Part shown: in pieces, positions 1 through 7,993 of the stretch
Numbering within the stretch: position 1 is the first letter of the stretch
Layout: each line of letters opens with the position of its first letter
Assembly (NCBI RefSeq): GCF_042646165.1
Contig: NZ_JBHRTC010000011.1
Length of the DNA stretch: 64,000 nt
Origin: Microbaculum marinum
GTDB lineage: Bacteria > Pseudomonadota > Alphaproteobacteria > Rhizobiales > Tepidamorphaceae
Strand: one strand, 5' to 3'
Made by a program: the position numbers and the translations under genes
Notes under the pieces: generated by a model
What the model saw: only the letters and a program-made list of their open reading frames with translations
Databases searched by the model: none
Told to the model about the DNA's origin: nothing

Positions 1-432
1 CAGTGACGGCCGCCGGAAGGACGACAGGCAGACCGGGAAGCCTGCCGGTTCCGGCATGGGAACCTCGTAGATGGACAGGCAGAAGCGCGTTGATTCCGGC
101 AGCGGCGGAACGCCGACATATCCGCCCTCTTCGGCCCAGTACATCGGTCGGATGTAGAGAGCGGCGTCCCTGTCGAAGCGTGCGAGGCCGTCCCGGGTCA
201 GTTCGACGATTTCCTCGCTTCGCAGCACCGGTTCCAGGCCGAGCGCGCGCGCCGATTCATTGACGCGGACACAGTGCATGTCGAGGTCGGGCGCCACGCC
301 CTCGAACGCACGAGCGCCGTCGAAGACGCATGAGCCGAGCCAGAGTGCATGGCTGCGCGGACCGACCAGCGGGGGATTGCCATCGACCCAATCACCGTCG
401 ATGTACGACCATGTCTTCGACCACCCCGCCAT
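1..432 (-). CDS. Branched-chain aminotransferase, N-terminal part (partial)
   Basis: The minus-strand frame is open from an ATG at 432 down to base 1, so the C-terminal half lies outside the window. The 144 visible residues begin MAGWSKTWSYIDGDWV and match the N-terminal domain of class IV (fold type IV) PLP aminotransferases of the IlvE type, which transfer amino groups between branched-chain amino acids and 2-oxoglutarate. Recognisable landmarks are the FDGARAFEG stretch near residues 37-45, typical of this family, and YIRPMYWAEEGGYVGVPP. The catalytic lysine is not in the visible part. The gene diverges from the cytochrome genes across a 292-bp gap in which I see no clear feature. A D-amino-acid aminotransferase relative is possible but less likely. 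Confidence 0.85.
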   Translation of the reverse strand, partial: MAGWSKTWSYIDGDWVDGNPPLVGPRSHALWLGSCVFDGARAFEGVAPDLDMHCVRVNESARALGLEPVLRSEEIVELTRDGLARFDRDAALYIRPMYWAEEGGYVGVPPLPESTRFCLSIYEVPMPEPAGFPVCLSSFRRPSL

Positions 433-724
433 GCCGTCCCTCCCGCTCGAGCGCCGCTATCGAAGTCCCTTCGTGCGCAATCGTCAATGCTGCGTCAACA
501 ATGGCGTCGAGGAGGCGTCGCGCAAGTCACGCCGCTTCATTGTCCTCATCGGCGCAACAGACCGTTCGCGTCATCGGTACATAGCGGGGATTACCGCAGG
601 ATGCGCCGGTATTCATGAGAGGCCGGGGAGACAGCATCACATGGCTGTGACTTGTGCCCTCCCGATCGTTTTCCGATGGTCGGAGCACCCCCGAAGGGAC
701 GTGATGAATCGTGGAGGAGAAGGT

Positions 725-1174
725 ATGAAACGCTTGCTGTTCGTCGGAACCACAGTGGCGGTGCTCGCCACAGGAGCGGTCGCCTGGGCGGCGATGGACC
801 CGATCGCCAAACGTCAGATGGTGATGAAGAACAACGGCGCCGCGGTCGGCACGCTGGCAAAGATGGCGAAGGGCGAAATGCCGTTTGACGCCGGTGCCGC
901 GAATCTGGCGGTGCGCGTGCTCTACAACGGCTCTGCCGGCTTCACGAGCCTGTTTCCCGAGGGAACGCAGACCGGCGGCGACACGGAGGCCAGTCCGAAG
1001 ATCTGGGAAGACATGGCCGGCTTCCAGGCCAAGGACGACGCCCTCGCCGAGGCGGCCGCCGGTATAATCGCCAACCCGATTTCCGATCTCGACGGCGTCA
1101 AGGCGGCGCTCGGCACGATCGGGCAGACCTGCCAGGGCTGCCACGAAACCTACCGCCAGAAGAACAACGGCTGA
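725..1174 (+). CDS. Cytochrome c' (class II c-type cytochrome)
   Basis: A 149-residue periplasmic cytochrome. It starts with a typical signal peptide (MKRLLFVGTTVAVLATGAVAWA) and ends with a single haem-binding motif CQGCH at about residues 136-140, the C-terminal position that defines class II cytochromes c'. The four-helix character of the middle part (DPIAKRQMVMKNNG, then IWEDMAGF) also fits. The start at 725 is chosen because a strong purine-rich ribosome site (GGAGGAGAAGG) lies just upstream and the signal peptide follows at once; the same frame is open further upstream to 260 but that extension has no signal peptide logic. Such proteins bind NO or take part in electron transfer. It is followed after 22 bp by a dihaem cytochrome c. 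Confidence 0.92.
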   Translation: MKRLLFVGTTVAVLATGAVAWAAMDPIAKRQMVMKNNGAAVGTLAKMAKGEMPFDAGAANLAVRVLYNGSAGFTSLFPEGTQTGGDTEASPKIWEDMAGFQAKDDALAEAAAGIIANPISDLDGVKAALGTIGQTCQGCHETYRQKNNG

Positions 1175-1196
1175 CGCGTCGGGGCATACTCCCCGC

Positions 1197-2090
1197 ATGC
1201 TGATCCGAATCATATCCGGCCTGGTCGTGCTCGCCCTGATCGGGGCGGGCGCCTTCTGGCTCTTGACGATGCCGACGCCCCTTGCGGCGACGGATCTGCC
1301 GGATCACGAGCCCGACGTCGCCAATGGCGAGTACATGTTCTACGCCGGCGGCTGTGCGTCCTGCCACGCGACGCCGGACCAGGACGATCCATTGCAGCTG
1401 GGCGGCGGCCTGGCGCTTCCCTCGCCTTTCGGAACCTTCCGGGTGCCCAACATTTCGCCGGATCCCGACAGCGGGATCGGCGGCTGGTCGGCGATCGACC
1501 TGGTCAACGCCATGACCCGAGGCATCGCGCCGGGCGGCACCCACCTCTATCCGTCCTTCCCCTACACGTCGTACCAGCGCATTAAGGTGGAAGACATCAT
1601 CGACCTGAAGGCATTCCTCGATACCGTGCCGGCGGTGGCCTCGGACGTGCCCGGACATGAACTGCCGTTCCCGTTCAACATCCGGCGCGGTCTCGGCCTT
1701 TGGCAGCTTCTGTTCCTGGACGGCGAACCATTCACGCCGGATCCGGACGCCACCGACCAGATCAACCGGGGCGCCTATCTCGTCACGGGACCCGGCCACT
1801 GCGGCGAATGCCACACCCCGCGCAACGTCCTGGGCGGCCTGGAGCGCGACAGGTGGCTCGAAGGCGCGCCGAACCCGGAAGGGGAGGGCACCGTTCCCGA
1901 CATCACCGCGGCCGGTCTTGCGAACTGGTCAGCCTCCGACATCGCATATGCCCTGGAAAGCGGCTTCACGCCGGACTTCGATTCGCTAGGCGGCAGCATG
2001 GCGCGCGTAGTCCGCAACACGTCGCAGCTCACCGCCGATGACCGCGATGCGATTGCCGCCTATCTGAAGAGCCTGCCCGACGCCCGCTAG
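1197..2090 (+). CDS. Dihaem class I cytochrome c
   Basis: A 297-residue protein anchored by one N-terminal membrane helix (residues 4-24). It carries two CxxCH haem sites, CASCH at residues 53-57 and CGECH at 202-206, each starting a cytochrome c fold of roughly 100-140 residues. The layout resembles the cytochrome c subunits of membrane alcohol/aldehyde and sugar dehydrogenases and similar periplasmic dihaem carriers. No dehydrogenase subunit is adjacent, so its redox partner is unknown; the neighbouring cytochrome c' gene suggests a shared electron-transfer or nitrosative-stress role, which is inference. Start is the ATG 22 bp after the cytochrome c' stop. Confidence 0.9.
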   Translation: MLIRIISGLVVLALIGAGAFWLLTMPTPLAATDLPDHEPDVANGEYMFYAGGCASCHATPDQDDPLQLGGGLALPSPFGTFRVPNISPDPDSGIGGWSAIDLVNAMTRGIAPGGTHLYPSFPYTSYQRIKVEDIIDLKAFLDTVPAVASDVPGHELPFPFNIRRGLGLWQLLFLDGEPFTPDPDATDQINRGAYLVTGPGHCGECHTPRNVLGGLERDRWLEGAPNPEGEGTVPDITAAGLANWSASDIAYALESGFTPDFDSLGGSMARVVRNTSQLTADDRDAIAAYLKSLPDAR

Positions 2091-2383
2091 CCAAGTTCCG
2101 CAGTCAGCGTCGACAGCAAATGCCTCCAGGACTGCGGCGCGTCGCATTGAAGCTTTCGGCAAAGCAGTTTCTTCGGCGCTCTCGCTGGCGGACGTATCCT
2201 CGCGTCTGCAAACATGCCTTTGCGGTACACAACCGCCGCCGACATCTGGTAAACAGGTCATCCGACAAGTAGCGTATACCTCGTCGGGCTGGCATGTTGC
2301 TGAAGACAATAGCCCGTTCCGCGGCCGAGTGCATCTGCGCGACGCCGGCAAACGCCATAATAGACACTTGGGAGAAAACGTCG

Positions 2384-3367
2384 ATGAAACGGAGAAACTT
2401 CCTTAAGGGTGCCAGCCTCGCGATGGCCGCCGCGTTTGGCATGCTCGGCGCCGGCGCCGCTCAGGCGGCATATCCGGATCGCCCCATCACGATGATCGTG
2501 CCCTGGGGCGCCGGTGGCGGTACGGACGCGGTCGGCCGCATCTTCGCCAGCCTCCTCGAGAAGGAACTCGGCGTGCCCGTCAACGTCGTAAACCGCACCG
2601 GCGGCAGCGGCGTCGTTGGCCATTCGGCGATCGCCACCGCCAAGCCGGACGGCTACACGATCGGCATCGCCACCGTCGAGATCGCCATGATGCACTGGGC
2701 CGGTCTCACCGAACTGACCTATGAGGACTACACCGTGCTCGGCCAGGTCAATCTCGACCCGGGCGGGCTCATGGTGGCCAAGGGGTCCCCCTACCAGACC
2801 GCCGCCGATCTGCTCGCCGCCATCAAGAAGGAGCCTGAGGGCACCTTCAAGGGCTCCGGCACCGGACAGGGAGGCATCTGGCATCTCGGCTTTGCCGGCT
2901 GGATGCTGAGCGAAGGCGTCGACCCGGCCGTGGCGCCGTGGATCCCGAGCCAGGGCTCCGCTCCCGCGCTGAAGGACATGGTCGCCGGCGGCACCGATTT
3001 CGTGACGTCGTCGCTCGCCGAGGGGCGGGCGCTCATCGATGCGGGCGAGGTGGTGCCGCTCGCCAACATGGGCGAGGAGCGCCTGGCGATTTTCCCCGAC
3101 GTGCCGACGCTCAAGGAAGCGACCGGATCCGACTGGGTGGTCGGTGCTTGGCGGATGGTGGTCGGGCCGAAAGGTCTGCCGGAGGAGGTCACGTCGGTCC
3201 TGATTCCGGCGCTCGAGAAGGCCTATAACAGCCCCGAATACAAGGAGTTCATGGACGGCCGCGGCTTCGGCATGGTCTGGCGTCCGGCCGACGAGGCAAA
3301 GGCCTTCATGCAGAAATCCGACACGGATTTCGGCGAGGTCATGAAGAAGGCCGGCCTGACGAAATAG
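2384..3367 (+). CDS. tctC: Tripartite tricarboxylate transporter, periplasmic binding protein TctC
   Basis: A 327-residue solute-binding protein of the Bug/TctC family, which delivers carboxylates to the TctAB membrane permease. The export signal has a twin-arginine look (KRRNFLK, then a hydrophobic stretch ending AAQA), which is unusual because many Bug proteins use Sec signals. The mature start AYPDRPITMIVPWGAGGGTD is the family signature, and the two binding-domain motifs near GGSGVVGHSAIATAKPDGYT are present. ATG 2384 is chosen over an upstream in-frame ATG at 2294 because only it places the signal at the N terminus and GGGAGAAAAC lies before it. Substrate cannot be read from sequence. 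It is followed by a strong hairpin and a palindromic repeat before tctB. Confidence 0.93.
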   Translation: MKRRNFLKGASLAMAAAFGMLGAGAAQAAYPDRPITMIVPWGAGGGTDAVGRIFASLLEKELGVPVNVVNRTGGSGVVGHSAIATAKPDGYTIGIATVEIAMMHWAGLTELTYEDYTVLGQVNLDPGGLMVAKGSPYQTAADLLAAIKKEPEGTFKGSGTGQGGIWHLGFAGWMLSEGVDPAVAPWIPSQGSAPALKDMVAGGTDFVTSSLAEGRALIDAGEVVPLANMGEERLAIFPDVPTLKEATGSDWVVGAWRMVVGPKGLPEEVTSVLIPALEKAYNSPEYKEFMDGRGFGMVWRPADEAKAFMQKSDTDFGEVMKKAGLTK

Positions 3368-3383
3368 GCGACGAGTTCCTCCT

Positions 3384-3411
3384 CCCCGGCGGGCTGCCAG
3401 GCCCGCCGGGG
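3384..3411 (+). terminator. Strong hairpin after tctC
   Basis: CCCCGGCGGGC (3384-3394), loop TGCCAG, then GCCCGCCGGGG (3401-3411): an 11-bp perfect GC stem 16 bases after the tctC stop. No T-tract follows, so this is more likely an RNA-stabilising or attenuating structure than a classical intrinsic terminator. It would let the abundant binding protein be expressed above the permease. Confidence 0.6.
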
Positions 3412-3584
3412 TGAGACGCGGTCCGCGTCAGCGGACGATACGCGTCGCGTTTTGAGCGGTCGAACGCCCGAGACGCGAGTCGAGTGCCGGGAGCGGGCAG
3501 GCGTGCACAGAAGCAAGATCCGGATGGCAGATGCAGGCTCGCCCCCGACAGGGGAGAGCAGACCGGTGCTACGTTCCTCTCTGT

Positions 3585-3688
3585 CGTCATCCCGGCCGAG
3601 CGAAAGCGAGAGCCGGGATCGGAGAGCCACCGCGGCCTCAGTGGCTCTCCGATCCCGGATAATCGCATTCGCGATTTCCGGGATGACG
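3585..3688. repeat. Palindromic REP/BIME-like element, copy 1
   Basis: Bounded by CGTCATCCCGG and its complement CCGGGATGACG. Inside is a second perfect inverted repeat, CCGGGATCGGAGAGCCAC against GTGGCTCTCCGATCCCGG, separated by 10 bases. The element sits between tctC and tctB and shares its outer arms with four further copies after tctA (5807-6458). Bases 3421-3436 just upstream hold another small hairpin (GTCCGC GTCA GCGGAC). Confidence 0.8.
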
Positions 3689-3765
3689 GCGGAGAGATTG
3701 GGGCGAGCAGTAGACGACTTCGGGTGCATCCGGAAACAGCCGTCCGGGAAATCGGGACGTCTCTC

Positions 3766-4245
3766 TTGAAAGTCAACGACGCCATATCCGGGCTGCTGTT
3801 CGTCCTGCTCGCCGGCGCCATCTACTATGTCACCCGCAATTTTCCCATCATGCCGGGACAGGACTACGGCGCCGCGTTCTTTCCGCGAACCATCGCGACG
3901 TTCATGGCGATTCTCGGTGCGTTGCTCATGATCCGCGGCATCCGCGAACGGGAGGCTGGGCCAGTGGCTGAGCCGTTCGAGTGGATGCGCTCGCCGGGGC
4001 TTGTCGCCAATTTCCTGCTCGTGGTCGGCGCCTTGATTTTCTACATCGCCGTGTCGGACCGACTGGGTTTCGTCATCACCGCCTTCATCACGCTCTACGC
4101 GCTGCTGTTCTGGCTGCGGGGCCGGCGCTTCTGGCTGTCCTCGCTGGCGATATCAGTCGTCTCGGTGATCGTCCTGCAGCAGTTCTTCGGCCAGTTCCTG
4201 CGCGTGCCCCTGCCATGGGGCGTGCTCGAAGCCTACGCCTGGTGA
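3766..4245 (+). CDS. tctB: Tripartite tricarboxylate transporter, small membrane subunit TctB
   Basis: A 159-residue membrane protein with four predicted helices, the size and topology of TctB, the small integral subunit that pairs with TctA. The sequence from LKVNDAISGLLFVLLAGAIY begins the first membrane segment. The start is taken as TTG 3766, because the frame upstream of it translates REP-repeat DNA and lacks family similarity; no strong ribosome site is visible, so the start is moderately certain. The gene ends 10 bp before tctA, with which it is surely co-transcribed. Confidence 0.85.
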   Translation: MKVNDAISGLLFVLLAGAIYYVTRNFPIMPGQDYGAAFFPRTIATFMAILGALLMIRGIREREAGPVAEPFEWMRSPGLVANFLLVVGALIFYIAVSDRLGFVITAFITLYALLFWLRGRRFWLSSLAISVVSVIVLQQFFGQFLRVPLPWGVLEAYAW

Positions 4246-4255
4246 CGGTGCGCTG

Positions 4256-5755
4256 ATGGAAATCTTCCTGGAAGCGATCCCGCTGGTCTTCGATCCATAC
4301 GTCCTGACGGTGATCCTGCTGTCGGGCATGTTCGGCCTGTTCATGGGCGCGATACCCGGCCTGTCGGCAACCATGGCGACCGCGCTGCTCGTTCCCGTCA
4401 CGTTCTTCATGCCGCCGGTGCCCGCGCTCGCCGCCGTGGTTACGGCCACCGCCATGGCGATATTCGCGGGCGACCTGCCCGGCGCGCTCCTGCGCATCCC
4501 CGGGACCCCGGCATCGGCCGCCTATACCGACGAAGCCTTTGCGATGACGCGGAAGGGCAAGGCGGAACTGGTGCTCGGCACCGGTCTCGTCGCCGCAGTC
4601 ATCGGTGGTCTTTTCGGGGCCGTCGTGCTGACCTTCACGGCCCCGTTCCTGGCGAAGTTCGCCCTGAAGTTCTCCTCATTCGAGTATTTCTGGCTTGCCT
4701 GTCTCGGCCTGACCTGCGCTGCCTTCATCTCCAGCGACAGTCCAGGGAAAGGGGGCCTCTCCCTGCTGATCGGCCTGCTGATCGCCACCGTCGGCCTCGA
4801 CCCGATGTCCGGCCAGCCGCGGTTCACCTTCGGCAGCGTCGAGCTGATGGGCGGCGTCAACTTCATTCCCGCGATGATCGGCATGTTCGCGCTTGCCGAG
4901 GTGCTGCGCACGGTGACCGCGGTGAGACCGCCACCAAAGGTGGAGCAATCGACGATCGGCAACATATTTGCAGGTCTGGGGCCGGTGCTGTTGCGCTACA
5001 GGAAGAACCTGTTCCGCGGCAGCGTCATCGGCGTGCTGGTCGGCGCGCTTCCCGGCGCCGGATCCGATATCGCCGCATGGATATCCTACGCGGTCGCCAA
5101 GAAGTTCTCAAAGGAACCCGAGAAGTTCGGCACCGGCCACGTCGAGGGAATCGTCGACTCCGGCGCCTCCAACAATGCCGGTCTAGGCGGCACCTGGGTG
5201 CCCGCGCTCGTTTTCGGCATACCGGGCGATTCGATCACGGCGATCGTGATCGGTGTGCTCTACGTGAAGGGCATGAACCCGGGTCCGACCGTGTTCCTCG
5301 ACCAGCCGGAGCTGATCTACGCGGTCTTCGTATCCTTTTTCGTCGCCAACATCCTGCTGCTGCCGCTCGGCTATGCGGCGATCAAGTCGTCGAAGCAGCT
5401 GCTGCGCGTCCCGCGCAACGTCCTGATGCCGATCATCCTGATGTTCTGCATCGTCGGCACATTCGCCATCAACAACACCGTCTTCGGCATCGGCATCATG
5501 CTGGCGCTCGGCCTGCTCGCCTACCTGATGGAGGAGAACGGCTTCCCGATCGCGCCGGCGATCCTGGGCCTGGTCCTCGGCGGCCTGCTCGAGGACAGTT
5601 TTATGACCTCGATGATCAAGTCGAACGGTTCGATGCTCGCCTTCTTCGAGCGGCCCCTGTCGGCGGTACTCGGCGCCGTCACGATCCTGATCTGGGTCTC
5701 GCCCTTCATCGTCAGACTGCGCCGCCGCGGCGCCTCGCCGGCCGGCGACACGTAG
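4256..5755 (+). CDS. tctA: Tripartite tricarboxylate transporter, large permease subunit TctA
   Basis: A 499-residue polytopic membrane protein with about 11-12 hydrophobic segments, the usual TctA size. Family landmarks are the N-terminal GMFGLFMGAIPGLSATMAT, the repeat-related GVLVGALPGAGSDIAAWISY near residues 260-280, and the SGASNNAGLGG stretch around residues 302-312. It forms the proton- or sodium-driven channel that accepts ligand from TctC. It follows tctB by 10 bp and is followed by 734 bp without a gene that is filled largely by palindromic repeats. Confidence 0.95.
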   Translation: MEIFLEAIPLVFDPYVLTVILLSGMFGLFMGAIPGLSATMATALLVPVTFFMPPVPALAAVVTATAMAIFAGDLPGALLRIPGTPASAAYTDEAFAMTRKGKAELVLGTGLVAAVIGGLFGAVVLTFTAPFLAKFALKFSSFEYFWLACLGLTCAAFISSDSPGKGGLSLLIGLLIATVGLDPMSGQPRFTFGSVELMGGVNFIPAMIGMFALAEVLRTVTAVRPPPKVEQSTIGNIFAGLGPVLLRYRKNLFRGSVIGVLVGALPGAGSDIAAWISYAVAKKFSKEPEKFGTGHVEGIVDSGASNNAGLGGTWVPALVFGIPGDSITAIVIGVLYVKGMNPGPTVFLDQPELIYAVFVSFFVANILLLPLGYAAIKSSKQLLRVPRNVLMPIILMFCIVGTFAINNTVFGIGIMLALGLLAYLMEENGFPIAPAILGLVLGGLLEDSFMTSMIKSNGSMLAFFERPLSAVLGAVTILIWVSPFIVRLRRRGASPAGDT

Positions 5756-5806
5756 GCCGGCCTGTCGCGATCGGATGAAGATCGCATGGTCCTCGCGTCC
5801 ACCATC

Positions 5807-5906
5807 CCACGTTATCCCGGCCGCAGAGCCGGGATCGCCAGAGACCGCAGCGTCTGCGTTCGTGGCGATCCCGGATAGCCGCACTGCGGCTTCCGGGATG
5901 ACGTGG
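5807..5906. repeat. Palindromic REP/BIME-like element, copy 2
   Basis: Runs from CCACGTTATCCCGG to CCGGGATGACGTGG, with an inner CCGGGATCGCCA against TGGCGATCCCGG pair flanking a GCAGCGTCTGC core. One base differs from the other copies in the left arm (GTTATCCC rather than GTCATCCC). It is the first of four copies in the tctA to dipeptidase intergenic region. Confidence 0.8.
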
Positions 5907-5990
5907 ATGGGGAGGCTGGTGGACTGGACAAGCGCTCCAGTAGTGACGCGTTACCCGCTGGCCGTTGTCAGTTCCCTCTACTTCCAACTC

Positions 5991-6054
5991 ACGTCATCCC
6001 GGCCGCAGAGCCGGGATCGCCCGGAGCCGCAGGGCTGCGGCTTCCGGGACGACG
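5991..6054. repeat. Palindromic REP/BIME-like element, copy 3 (short form)
   Basis: Begins ACGTCATCCCGGCCGCAGAGCC and ends CCGGGACGACG. It lacks the second inner arm and is about 36 bp shorter than the full copies, as expected for a deletion between the inner inverted repeats. Confidence 0.75.
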
Positions 6055-6146
6055 CAGGAGTAAGACAGGTGCGGTCCGCGCCTCAGCGCGCTGCCAGCCC
6101 CGCTGACCCGCGGCCATGTGCCGCCGGCGCGGCAACCCCTTCCACC

Positions 6147-6246
6147 CCACGTCATCCCGGCCGCAGAGCCGGGATCGCCTGAGGCCGCAGCGCCTGCGTC
6201 CGTGGCGATCCCGGATAGCCGCATTGCGGCTTCCGGGATGACGTGG
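6147..6246. repeat. Palindromic REP/BIME-like element, copy 4
   Basis: A full-length copy nearly identical to copy 2, from CCACGTCATCCCGG to CCGGGATGACGTGG. The two share the internal GATCCCGGATAGCCGCA segment. Confidence 0.8.
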
Positions 6247-6362
6247 AGGGGGAGGCTGGTGGACCGAGATGACGTAGAGGGCGAGGCCGGTGGACAGGGT
6301 GGACGCTCGAGACTCGGCCCGTCCTCCCTTGTCCTTTTGCCAGCCTCCGCCCCTTCCACCAG

Positions 6363-6458
6363 ACGTCATCCCGGCCGAAGAGCCGGGATCGCCAGGGGCC
6401 GGAGCGCAGCCGGTTGCGACGATCCCGGATAACATCTCACGCGGCTTCCGGGACAACG
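6363..6458. repeat. Palindromic REP/BIME-like element, copy 5
   Basis: Begins ACGTCATCCCGGCCGAAGAGCC and ends CCGGGACAACG. More diverged in its core than copies 2 and 4 but with the same outer and inner arms. It lies only 31 bp from the end of the dipeptidase gene, so it could act in that transcript's 3' end. Confidence 0.75.
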
Positions 6459-6489
6459 AGCGAACAGCCCCGCGGCCGACAGCGGCCGC

Positions 6490-7890
6490 TCAGGCCTCGG
6501 CGAGCGCCCCGATCACCCGGGCCCAGGCGCGGGCGCCGTGGTGGAAGCTCGACAGGTTGTATTTTTCGTTGGGTGAATGGATCTTGTCGTCGTCCAGGCC
6601 GAAGCCGATCAGCACGGAATCAAGGCCGAGCGTCCGCTTGAAATCGCCGACGATCGGAATCGAGCCGCCGCAGCCCATCATCACGGTCGGACGCTCGAAC
6701 TCCGCCTCGAGCGCGGCGGCGGCCTTGGCCACCTGCGGGCTCGAGGTGTCGACCTTCAGCGCCGGGGAGGCGGCGTGGCCGATGAACTGGACCTTGCAGT
6801 CGGCCGGCACCCGTTCCTTCACGAAGGCGCGGAAGTTCTCGCGGATCTTCAGCGGGTCCTGTTCGCCGACGAGCCGGAACGAGACCTTGGCAGACGCCTT
6901 CGAGGCGATCACCGTCTTCGAGCCCTCGCCGGTATAGCCGCCGATGATGCCGTTGACGTCGCAGGTCGGGCGCGACCAGATCTGCTCGAGCACGCTGCGA
7001 CCGGTTTCCCCGGCAGGCTGGGCCAGGCCGACCTCGCCCAGGAAGGTCTCGGCGCTGAAACCGAGGCCGTCCCACTGCGCCTTGATGTCGGCGGGTATCT
7101 CTTCCACGCCGTCGTAGAAGTGCGGCACCTGAATGCGGCCGTTGTCGTCGTGCAGCGCCGCAACGATGCGCGCCACCACACTGATCGGGTTGCGGGCGGC
7201 TCCGCCGTACATGCCCGAGTGCAGGTCGCGGTTGGCCGCGGTGACGACGAATTCCTCGAAAAGCAGGCCACGCAGCATCGTCGTGATCGCCGGGGTCTTC
7301 GCGTCCCACATTCCGGTATCGCAGACCAGCGCGAAGTCGGTGGTCAGCTCGTCCTTGTGGCTGTCGAGGAACGGCCCGAGGCTGTTGCTGCCCGATTCCT
7401 CCTCGCCCTCGATCAACACCGTGATCGCGATCGGCAGGCTGCCGGTGCCGGCCACCCAGCCGCGACAGGCCTCAATGAAAGTCATGAACTGGCCCTTGTC
7501 GTCGGACGCGCCGCGAGCGACGATCTGCTTGCCGTGCGGGCCGTCGACCAGGCGGGGCTCGAAGGGCGGCGCCTCCCAAAGGGCAATCGGGTCGGCCGGC
7601 TGGACGTCGTAGTGGCCGTAGAACAGCACGTGAGGCACGCCGTCTCCCGGCGTTCCGTAATGGCCGACCACCATAGGCTGGCCGCCGGTCTCCCGTGCCG
7701 AGGAGTCGAAGCCGATGTCGCGAAGCTGCGCTACCACCCAGTCCGCGGCCTTGCGGCAGTCCCCGTTGTGGGCCGGGTCGGTGGAGATCGAGGGAATACG
7801 GATCAGCTCGAACAGGCGGTCCAGGCTGCCGGCGAGGCCGGCATCGATCGCGGCGAGCGCCCGTCCGGTCGCGTCTTCCGTGGCGGTCAT
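6490..7890 (-). CDS. M20 family dipeptidase
   Basis: A 466-residue cytosolic zinc peptidase of the M20 family (carnosinase/ CNDP-like dipeptidase group). The metal site is readable: FYGHYDVQP holds the first His and the Asp, GASDDKG the bridging Asp, EGEEESGS the catalytic Glu pair, LVCDTG another Asp ligand, and the C-terminal HSPNEKY supplies the last His. A lid domain lies between roughly residues 210 and 370, as in the family. It hydrolyses small peptides; exact specificity is not visible. It is convergent with the REP-rich tract and follows the HerA-like gene on the same strand by 103 bp. Confidence 0.92.
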   Translation of the reverse strand: MTATEDATGRALAAIDAGLAGSLDRLFELIRIPSISTDPAHNGDCRKAADWVVAQLRDIGFDSSARETGGQPMVVGHYGTPGDGVPHVLFYGHYDVQPADPIALWEAPPFEPRLVDGPHGKQIVARGASDDKGQFMTFIEACRGWVAGTGSLPIAITVLIEGEEESGSNSLGPFLDSHKDELTTDFALVCDTGMWDAKTPAITTMLRGLLFEEFVVTAANRDLHSGMYGGAARNPISVVARIVAALHDDNGRIQVPHFYDGVEEIPADIKAQWDGLGFSAETFLGEVGLAQPAGETGRSVLEQIWSRPTCDVNGIIGGYTGEGSKTVIASKASAKVSFRLVGEQDPLKIRENFRAFVKERVPADCKVQFIGHAASPALKVDTSSPQVAKAAAALEAEFERPTVMMGCGGSIPIVGDFKRTLGLDSVLIGFGLDDDKIHSPNEKYNLSSFHHGARAWARVIGALAEA

Positions 7891-7993
7891 CTAGAACTCC
7901 TCATGATGGGGGTGCCGTGGGGCTTTTGAAGCAACGGCTAGTCGAACTGGCGCCCGGCGGCAAGTCCGACTGCGCCGGCTGCCGGCGAAGACT

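Noticed and set aside
260..724. In-frame extension upstream of the cytochrome c' start
   Set aside because: The signal peptide and ribosome site are at 725; the upstream part overlaps the aminotransferase and has no protein-like pattern.
6577..7929. 450-codon open frame on the plus strand
   Set aside because: Antisense shadow of the M20 dipeptidase; high-GC DNA keeps such frames open and the translation shows no domain.
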